Of a stretch of 10,666 nt of DNA, positions 5,920 to 10,666 are shown piece after piece. The position numbers and the translations under genes are program-made. The stretch is taken from positions 1 to 10,666 of the forward strand of contig JACCUS010000506.1 of the NCBI GenBank assembly GCA_013811715.1, read 5' to 3'. The notes under the pieces are model-generated. The model searched no databases, was not told where the DNA came from, and saw only the letters and a program-made list of their open reading frames with translations. This stretch comes from Nocardioidaceae bacterium. Its GTDB lineage: Bacteria; Actinomycetota; Actinomycetes; Propionibacteriales; Nocardioidaceae. Every line of letters begins with the position of its first letter. Position 1 is the stretch's first letter.

Positions 5920-7235
5920 CTGGCGATCGCCATCGCGTCGGCACGCAGCATGTCGGACGCGTCCCGGTAGGCGTCCAGGGTCAGCTCAGCGGTAGCCGAC
6001 CAGCCGAACTGCTGCGCATGACGCGCGCCGCCGCTGCCGAGCCGCCGAAGCTCGGCCGGGTCGGAAAGCAAGCGCTCGAAGACCCGGGCGTAGTCGGCTG
6101 GGTCGTGGCCGTCGACCAGCACCCCGGTCTCACCGTCGTCGACGACGGTGGCAAGGCCCCCGACGTCGGCGGCCACCACCGGGGTTCCGCAAGCCTGCGC
6201 CTCGATGGCCACAAGGCCGAACGACTCGTTGTACGACGGCACGCACACCAGCGACGCGGCCTGGTAGTACTCGACCAGCCTCGGCTGATCGACCGGTGAG
6301 ACGAAGCGCACCGCGTCGGCGAGCCCCAGTGACTCCGCGAGATCTACCAGCGCATGCGGTGTCTCCAACCCGGTCCCGGACGGCCCTCCGATGACCGGCA
6401 CGACGAGCCGGTCACGCAACTCCGGGCGCCTCGTCAGCAGGTCGGCCACCGCCCGCACCACGACGTCCGGCGCCTTCAGCGGCTGGATGCGGCCGGCGAA
6501 CATCGGGACCAGGGCGTCCGGCCTAAGCCCGAGGCGAGCGCGCGCCGCATGTTGGTCGCCGGGGTGGAAGACGTCGAGGTCGACACCGGGGTTGATGACC
6601 CGCACCCGGTCCGGCGCCGCGTCGTACAAGTCGATGAGCTGTCGGCTCTCCTCGACCGTGTTGGCGATGATCAGGTCCGCCGCATCGACGACCTGCTCCT
6701 CCCCGATGATCCGCGCCAGCGGCTCAGCGGTGTCGCCCGCCGCCAGCAGGCTGTTCTTGACCTTCGCCATCGTGTGCATCGAGTGGACCAGCGGCACACC
6801 CCACCGGTCCCGGGCGAGCGCGCCGATCTGGCCGGAGAGCCAGTAGTGGGAGTGGATGACGTCGTAGTAGCCGGGTTCGTACGCCGCCTCGGTCCGCAAC
6901 ACGTCCCGGGCGAACGTGCAGAGCTGGCCCGGGAGGTCGCCCTTGGCCAGCCCCTCGAGCGGCCCGGCGATGACGTGGCGCACCTTGATTCCCGGCGCCA
7001 GCTCGACGACCGGCGGCAGCTCGCGAGAGGTTGCGCGGGTGAAGATCTCCACTTCGATGTCGAAGGCGGCCAGCCTGCGTGAGAGCTCCACGACATACAC
7101 GTTCATGCCGCCGGCGTCACCGGTGCCGGGCTGATCGAGCGGAGAGGTGTGCACGCTCAGCATCGCCACCCGGTTGGGAGTGCGGGCGCGACGGCTGACC
7201 TCCACGACGTTTTCGTCGGTTCGTCGGATGCGCAC
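5916..7235 (-). CDS. mshA: D-inositol-3-phosphate glycosyltransferase MshA
   Basis: GT4-family cytoplasmic enzyme of 439 aa that joins N-acetylglucosamine from UDP-GlcNAc to 1L-myo-inositol-1-phosphate, the first step of mycothiol synthesis. The N-terminal acceptor domain carries SVHTSPLDQPGTGDAGGMNVYV (28-48) and HSHYWLSGQIGALA (128-141). The donor domain has AGRIQPLKAP with Arg249/Lys254 and the EX7E motif E337-E345 in ESFGLVAIEAQACGTPVV. All hallmark residues are present. The GTG start at 7235 is supported by AAGGTGG about 10 nt upstream. It gives a ~23-residue extension before the usual MshA N-terminus, so a GTG start at residue 11 cannot be excluded. It is the first gene of a coupled pair with the YbjN gene and is divergent from a short-chain dehydrogenase. 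Confidence 0.95.
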   Translation of the reverse strand: MRIRRTDENVVEVSRRARTPNRVAMLSVHTSPLDQPGTGDAGGMNVYVVELSRRLAAFDIEVEIFTRATSRELPPVVELAPGIKVRHVIAGPLEGLAKGDLPGQLCTFARDVLRTEAAYEPGYYDVIHSHYWLSGQIGALARDRWGVPLVHSMHTMAKVKNSLLAAGDTAEPLARIIGEEQVVDAADLIIANTVEESRQLIDLYDAAPDRVRVINPGVDLDVFHPGDQHAARARLGLRPDALVPMFAGRIQPLKAPDVVVRAVADLLTRRPELRDRLVVPVIGGPSGTGLETPHALVDLAESLGLADAVRFVSPVDQPRLVEYYQAASLVCVPSYNESFGLVAIEAQACGTPVVAADVGGLATVVDDGETGVLVDGHDPADYARVFERLLSDPAELRRLGSGGARHAQQFGWSATAELTLDAYRDASDMLRADAMAIAR

Positions 7236-7302
7236 CCGGTCACCACCTTTCGAGAAACGTCAACAACCGGCTGGTCTCCCGTATTTCCCCCCGCGATGAG
7301 CC

Positions 7303-7328
7303 ACCCTACGCTGCGCCACCGGTGGTGC
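7303..7328. promoter_or_regulatory. divergent mshA/SDR promoter region with overlapping -10 boxes and a palindrome
   Basis: In ACCCTACGCT (7303-7312) the plus strand reads TACGCT (7307-7312) towards the SDR and the minus strand reads TAGGGT (7308-7303) towards mshA. The two candidate -10 boxes share the same TA pair. Immediately beside them is CCACCGGTGG (7316-7325), extendable to a 16-nt near-palindrome (7313-7328), over the predicted SDR transcription start. No good -35 was seen in either direction, so both boxes are tentative. Confidence 0.35.
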
Positions 7329-7340
7329 GAGGATGGCGAG

Positions 7341-8090
7341 ATGAGCGAAGCGCATCGGAATGCGGTCGTCACCGGCGCCAGCAGCGGCATCGGGGCGGCG
7401 ACGGCACGGGCGCTGGCGGCGGCCGGCTACCAGGTCATCTGTGCCGCCCGGCGAGTTGAGCGAATCGAGGCGCTTGCTGCCGAGATCGGCGGGCTGGCGG
7501 TGCGGTGCGACGTCACCGACGAGTCCGAGGTACGCCGGTTGGCCGACCGCGTGGGGCGCACCCTCGACGTGCTCGTCAACAACGCCGGCGGCGCCTTCGG
7601 GTCGGACGTGGTGGCCGAGGCGAGGGCCGAGGACTGGCGCGCCATGTACGAGGTCAACGTGATCGGCGCTCTGAACGTCACCAAGGTGCTGCTTCCGGCC
7701 CTGGTGGCCAGCGGCGACGGGCTCTTGGTCAACATAGGCTCGACCGCCGGCCGGGTGGCCTATGAAGGCGGCGGCGGCTACACGGCGGCCAAGCACGGCG
7801 TCGCCGTGATGACGGAGACGCTTCGGCTCGAGCTGGTCGGCCAGCCGGTGCGCATCACCGAGATCGCGCCCGGCATGGTCAAGACCGAGGAGTTCGGACT
7901 GGTCCGGTTCGGCGGCGACGAGGCCAAGCGCGACGCCGTCTACGAAGGTGTGAATGACCCGTTGACCGCTGATGACATCGCCGACGCGGTGGCATGGGTC
8001 GCGACCAGGCCGCCGCACGTCAACGTGGACCTGATGGTGGTGAAGCCGCGCGCGCAGGCGGCGCAACACAAGGTCCACCGCGAAGCCTGA
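7341..8090 (+). CDS. YdfG-like NADP-dependent short-chain dehydrogenase
   Basis: Classical SDR of 249 aa with an N-terminal Rossmann fold. TGASSGIG (11-18) binds the cofactor, and Arg37/Arg38 after the second strand favour NADP(H). NNAG is at 80-83. The catalytic Ser134, Tyr147 and Lys151 (GYTAAK) are intact. The C-terminal part (PGMVKTEEF, then RFGGDEAKRDAVY, LTADDIADAVAWVATRPPHVNVDLM and a final KVHREA) closely follows E. coli YdfG, an enzyme acting on serine, L-allo-threonine and 3-hydroxy acids. The real substrate is unknown. ATG 7341 is chosen because it starts directly before the Rossmann strand and has GAGGA at 7329-7333; the frame extends upstream to 7149 but overlaps mshA. It converges on the ECF sigma gene across a repeat pair. 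Confidence 0.9.
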   Translation: MSEAHRNAVVTGASSGIGAATARALAAAGYQVICAARRVERIEALAAEIGGLAVRCDVTDESEVRRLADRVGRTLDVLVNNAGGAFGSDVVAEARAEDWRAMYEVNVIGALNVTKVLLPALVASGDGLLVNIGSTAGRVAYEGGGGYTAAKHGVAVMTETLRLELVGQPVRITEIAPGMVKTEEFGLVRFGGDEAKRDAVYEGVNDPLTADDIADAVAWVATRPPHVNVDLMVVKPRAQAAQHKVHREA

Positions 8091-8110
8091 CTCCATTCGT
8101 CCGCGCCAGC

Positions 8111-8162
8111 GATTCGTCTGCCCTAGCGCGCGGACTTTGCGCCGCGGCCGCCCAGACGAACC
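8111..8162. repeat. palindromic repeat family 2, copy 1
   Basis: 52-nt unit with arms GATTCGTCTG (8111-8120) and CAGACGAACC (8153-8162), complementary at 9 of 10 positions. The inner part contains GCCGCGGCCGCC. It lies in the 149-nt gap between the convergent SDR and sigma genes. A degenerate half unit (ATTCGTC then GCCAGCG) precedes it at about 8094-8111. Confidence 0.8.
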
Positions 8163-8173
8163 CCCGCCGCCCC

Positions 8174-8225
8174 GATTCGTCTGTGTCAGCGCGGGGATCC
8201 TTCGCCGCGGCCGCCCAGACGAATC
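8174..8225. repeat. palindromic repeat family 2, copy 2
   Basis: 52-nt unit with perfect 10-nt arms GATTCGTCTG (8174-8183) and CAGACGAATC (8216-8225). It matches copy 1 at 42 of 52 positions by hand count and starts 63 nt after it. Differences cluster in the loop, while the arms and the GCCGCGGCCG block are conserved, as expected if the hairpin is selected. It ends 14 nt before the sigma gene stop codon. Confidence 0.8.
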
Positions 8226-8239
8226 CGAGCGCGACCGGG

Positions 8240-9493
8240 TCAACTGACCTGGCCAGGTGGGTCCAACTCGTCTCGCCTGTGTCGGAGGAAGCGCCGCTCC
8301 TTCTCGTTGTGGGTAAGGGAAATCGCGTCGCCGTACGCCGTCTTGGCCTCGGCCGCCCGACCGAGCCGCACCAAGACGTCGGCTCGCGTGGCGGGTAGAT
8401 AGGCGTAAGAGCGGAGCGTGGCGTCAGCGCAAAGCCGGTCGAGGTCGGCCAGCACGGCGTCCAGGTCAGCCCCCGACACCAAACTCTGAGCGGCAGCCCG
8501 GTTGAGGGCCACGATGGGTGAAGACCAGGCGAGCAGAAGGGCGTCGTACATGCGGACCACCTGGGCCCAGTCGGTCAGCTCCCAAGACGGTGCGACGCTG
8601 TGGAGCCCGGCGATCGCGGCCTGCAGGGTGAAGCGTCCCTTACCTTGCCTCAGTGCGGCGGTTGCGCGGGCGACTCCTTCGTGGATCGACCTGGCGTCCC
8701 ACCGGCCGCGGTCCTGGTCGGCGAGGAGCACCAGCTCGCCGTCGGCCGCGACCCGAGCGCCGCCTCGCGCCTGGCTGAGCAGCAACAGCGCAAGCAGTCC
8801 CTGCACCTCGGGCTCCTCGGGCATCAGTCCCGCCAACATTCTGGCGAGATCGGTCGCACGCTCAGTCAGGTCTGCGCGCATCAAGTCCTCACCCGCTGCG
8901 GTGTGCCCGGCCGTGAAGACAAGGTGGACGACGGTCAGCACGACGTCGAGCCGGGCGGGCAGCTCGTCGTCTGCTGGGATCTTGAACGGTATGGCGGCAG
9001 CGGCGATCTTCCGCTTGGCTCGAGTGATGCGCGCGGCCGTCGTGGCCTCTTGGACAAGCAGACCGGCGGCCACCTCCTGCGTGGTCAAGCCGCACATCAG
9101 CCGCAGGGTGAGCGCCACCTGGGAGTCACGAGACAGCGACGGGTGGCAGCAGGTGAAGATCAGCCGCAGCGGGTCGGTTGACCGATCCGGGTCGTCGTCG
9201 CGCTCGCCCTCGATGAGCAGCAGGGGCAGCTTCCGTCGCAGGGTCTCCTCGCGCCGGAGCCGGTCGAGCGCCGTACGTCGGGCTACCGTCGTCAGCCACG
9301 CCGCGGGGTTGTCGGGAGCACCGTCCGGCCATCCCCGGAGGGCCCGCACGTAGGCGTCCTGGGCACAGTCCTCTGCGAGGTCAAGGTCGCGCGTGAGGCG
9401 CACCGTCGCCGCCAGTACGGCGGACCAGTGGCGGCGGTGCGCCTCCTCGACGAGACTCGCGACGGCGCGCGCGTCCGGCTTCGGTTCGTTCAT
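8240..9493 (-). CDS. ECF sigma factor, ECF42 group with DUF6596 C-terminal extension
   Basis: RNA polymerase sigma factor of 417 aa, far longer than a standard ECF (~180-200 aa). Sigma region 2 spans about 19-85 (EDCAQDAYVRALRGWP, then DNPAAWLTTVARRTALDRLRRE). Sigma region 4 spans about 120-165 (RLMCGLTTQEVAAGLLVQEATTAARITRAKRKI). The remainder is a DUF6596/TPR-like helical extension with LDVVLTVVHLVFTAGH, and a repeat-like end (ALNRAAAQ, TRADVLVRLGRAAEAKTAYGDAI). This architecture defines ECF42, whose C-terminal extension is reported to be needed for activity and which has no classical anti-sigma factor. ATG 9493 shares its A with the TGA of the DGPF gene (TGATG), so the two are coupled. The frame extends further upstream but only antisense to typA and across the partner gene. 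Confidence 0.93.
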   Translation of the reverse strand: MNEPKPDARAVASLVEEAHRRHWSAVLAATVRLTRDLDLAEDCAQDAYVRALRGWPDGAPDNPAAWLTTVARRTALDRLRREETLRRKLPLLLIEGERDDDPDRSTDPLRLIFTCCHPSLSRDSQVALTLRLMCGLTTQEVAAGLLVQEATTAARITRAKRKIAAAAIPFKIPADDELPARLDVVLTVVHLVFTAGHTAAGEDLMRADLTERATDLARMLAGLMPEEPEVQGLLALLLLSQARGGARVAADGELVLLADQDRGRWDARSIHEGVARATAALRQGKGRFTLQAAIAGLHSVAPSWELTDWAQVVRMYDALLLAWSSPIVALNRAAAQSLVSGADLDAVLADLDRLCADATLRSYAYLPATRADVLVRLGRAAEAKTAYGDAISLTHNEKERRFLRHRRDELDPPGQVS

Positions 9494-9852
9494 CAAGGCG
9501 GCTCGGACGTGTCCAGCACAGGACGCACCTCGATCTGTGAGACGGGGCATCGGACCGCGAGCTCGAGTGCCTGGTCGAGATCCTTCGCCTCGATCAGATA
9601 GAAGCCGCCCAACGCCTCCTTCGTCTCGATGAAGGGGCCGTCGGTGAAGAGTGGCGCCTTCCCCTCGGGCGTTCGCACGATGGTCGCGGTCGATGACCGC
9701 TGAAGTGCGGCGCCTCCCAAGATCCGCGCCCCGGCCGCCTCGACGGCCTCGCCGAACGCCCGATGTGCCGCCATGTCCTGCTCCCAGTCCGGGACGGTCA
9801 TGTCGTCGTACCACTCTTCGCTGTCGAACAACATGAACATGAACTCGGCCAT
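9493..9852 (-). CDS. DGPF/YCII-related protein, ECF42 partner
   Basis: Small cytoplasmic protein of 119 aa with the YCII-related (DGPF) alpha-beta fold. The motif is at 71-74 in FTDGPFIETKEALGGFYLIE. An N-terminal MFMLFDSEEWYDDM strand and a CPVSQIEVRPVL end complete the fold. DGPF genes are the standard genomic partner and main target of ECF42 sigma factors; their biochemical role is unknown. ATG 9852 is preferred over in-frame ATGs at 9885 and 9969, because GAGGAGC lies 7-8 nt upstream of it and the fold begins at once. The predicted transcription start at about 9886 also leaves only a short leader. It overlaps the sigma gene by 1 nt and is divergent from typA. Confidence 0.9.
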   Translation of the reverse strand: MAEFMFMLFDSEEWYDDMTVPDWEQDMAAHRAFGEAVEAAGARILGGAALQRSSTATIVRTPEGKAPLFTDGPFIETKEALGGFYLIEAKDLDQALELAVRCPVSQIEVRPVLDTSEPP

Positions 9853-9891
9853 TGTCTTGCTCCTCAGGTCTTGGGTTACTGACATCTTCTC

Positions 9892-9918
9892 GACGATCGG
9901 GCCGCGCCGGAATCGACA
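9892..9918 (-). promoter_or_regulatory. ECF42-type autoregulated promoter (TGTCGA-N17-CGTC)
   Basis: On the minus strand TGTCGA (9918-9913) is followed by a 17-nt spacer and CGTC (9895-9892). As I recall, the ECF42 promoter in Streptomyces venezuelae is TGTCGA at -35 and CG(A/T)C at -10, so both elements match exactly. Transcription would start near 9886, giving a leader of about 33 nt that contains the DGPF Shine-Dalgarno. Confidence 0.65.
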
Positions 9919-10010
9919 GCCGGCCAGATACACTTTGCAGCGCTGCCCGACGGTGGCGACGGCCGCCATCGCTGCGGCGCCCCCGCTGAACCAAGGACGC
10001 TAGCCCCACC

Positions 10011-10666
10011 ATGTCTGAGACGACACCCCGGACCAACGCCGTACGCCACGACCTTCGCAACGTCGCCATCGTCGCGCACGTGGACCACGGCAAGACCACG
10101 CTTGTCGATGCGATGCTGTGGCAGTCCGGCGCGTTCGGCGACCACCAGCACGTGGACGAACGCGCGATGGACACCGGCGACCTCGAACGCGAGAAGGGCA
10201 TCACGATCCTCGCCAAGAACACGGCGGTGCGGTACGACGGCAAGGCCGCCGTCGACGGGCCGGTCACGATCAACATCATCGACACCCCCGGCCACGCCGA
10301 CTTCGGCGGCGAGGTCGAACGCGGTCTGTCGATGGTCGACGGTGTCGTCTTGTTGGTCGACGCGTCCGAGGGGCCGCTGCCGCAGACCCGCTTCGTGCTG
10401 CGCAAGGCGCTGGCGCGCGGACTTCCCGTGGTGCTCGTCGTCAACAAGGTCGACCGCCCCGATGCGCGGATCACCCAGGTCGTCGAGGAGACCTACGAGC
10501 TGTTCCTCGACCTGCTCGACGACAGCCACGACCAAGACGCGCTGAACTTCCCGGTCGTCTACGCGTCGGCGAAGTCCGGCCGCGCCGCCCTCGAGCAGCC
10601 GGCGGACGGCGGCCAGCCCGACGGCGCCGACCTCGAGGCGCTGTTCCGCACGATCATCGAGACGGT
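10011..10666 (+). CDS. typA: translational GTPase TypA/BipA (3' partial)
   Basis: N-terminal 218 codons of a ribosome-associated GTPase of the EF-G/LepA superfamily; the rest runs off the window. All G motifs are intact: G1 AHVDHGKTT (22-30), G2 GITI (63-66) in the effector loop EREKGITILAKN, G3 DTPGH (91-95), G4 NKVD (145-148) and G5 SAK (186-188). The AxxxxVDHGKTTL start and the LAKNTAV stretch after GITI fit TypA/BipA rather than EF-G or LepA. The start is ATG 10011; AAGGA at 9993-9997 is a distant Shine-Dalgarno. TACACT at 9929-9934 is a possible -10 for a ~69-nt leader and would sit next to the -35 of the divergent ECF42 promoter. The 158-nt gap holds no gene. Confidence 0.93.
   Translation, partial: MSETTPRTNAVRHDLRNVAIVAHVDHGKTTLVDAMLWQSGAFGDHQHVDERAMDTGDLEREKGITILAKNTAVRYDGKAAVDGPVTINIIDTPGHADFGGEVERGLSMVDGVVLLVDASEGPLPQTRFVLRKALARGLPVVLVVNKVDRPDARITQVVEETYELFLDLLDDSHDQDALNFPVVYASAKSGRAALEQPADGGQPDGADLEALFRTIIET

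Noticed and set aside
8111..8225. Repeat pair as a CRISPR fragment
   Set aside because: There are only two copies with large internal differences, no uniform spacers and no cas genes. The arms-conserved, loop-variable pattern is that of hairpin elements.
7260..8243. 327-aa minus-strand open frame
   Set aside because: It is antisense to the SDR gene. Its repetitive N-terminus is just the translated family 2 palindromic repeats.
9494..10474. In-frame upstream extension of the sigma gene on the minus strand (744 aa in total)
   Set aside because: It runs through the DGPF gene in another frame and antisense to typA. The recognisable sigma domain starts at 9493, where coupling with the DGPF stop explains initiation.

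Overview
The window is high-GC DNA with the gene order of an actinobacterium. A mycothiol-synthesis glycosyltransferase (mshA) lies in the canonical actinobacterial block mshA, YbjN-domain gene, gpm, phoU, senX3, regX3. Several starts look leaderless, with TANNNT boxes about 7 nt before the ATG, which is common in this phylum. A Nocardioides-like member of the Propionibacteriales is my best guess, but this is inference and no 16S or other marker is present.

Layout. At 2-622 (+) is the 3' part of a secreted or lipoprotein-like gene (LpqE/DUF461-like) with a Pro/Thr/Glu-rich tail; its 5' end is outside the window. At 645-2617 (-) is the phosphate-sensing two-component pair senX3-regX3, with a 4-nt overlap. 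Divergent from it is phoU (2753-3403, +), and the shared intergenic region holds a two-unit direct repeat with an 11-nt period that matches a PHO box. gpmA (3425-4180, +) follows. Between gpmA and the YbjN gene sits a DUF559/AbiEi-like nuclease-fold gene (4265-5257, -). It is bracketed by four copies of a ~34-nt palindromic repeat: two at its 3' side and two, in inverted orientation, at its 5' side. The YbjN gene (5389-5919, -) is translationally coupled to mshA (5916-7235, -).

Divergent from mshA is a YdfG-like short-chain dehydrogenase (7341-8090, +). It is followed by a second, unrelated pair of ~52-nt palindromic repeats in the convergent gap. Next comes an ECF42-type sigma factor (8240-9493, -) coupled to its usual DGPF/YCII partner (9493-9852, -). 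Upstream of that pair is a promoter-like TGTCGA-N17-CGTC that matches the ECF42 consensus as I recall it, suggesting autoregulation. The window ends inside typA/bipA (10011-, +).

How the parts work together: senX3-regX3-phoU is a phosphate-sensing module with its likely operator. mshA with the YbjN gene, and gpmA, are housekeeping neighbours. The most accessory-looking part is the DUF559 gene with its flanking repeats, which interrupts an otherwise conserved block. No rRNA, tRNA, CRISPR array or classical transposase was seen. No gene-free stretch exceeds about 160 bases.
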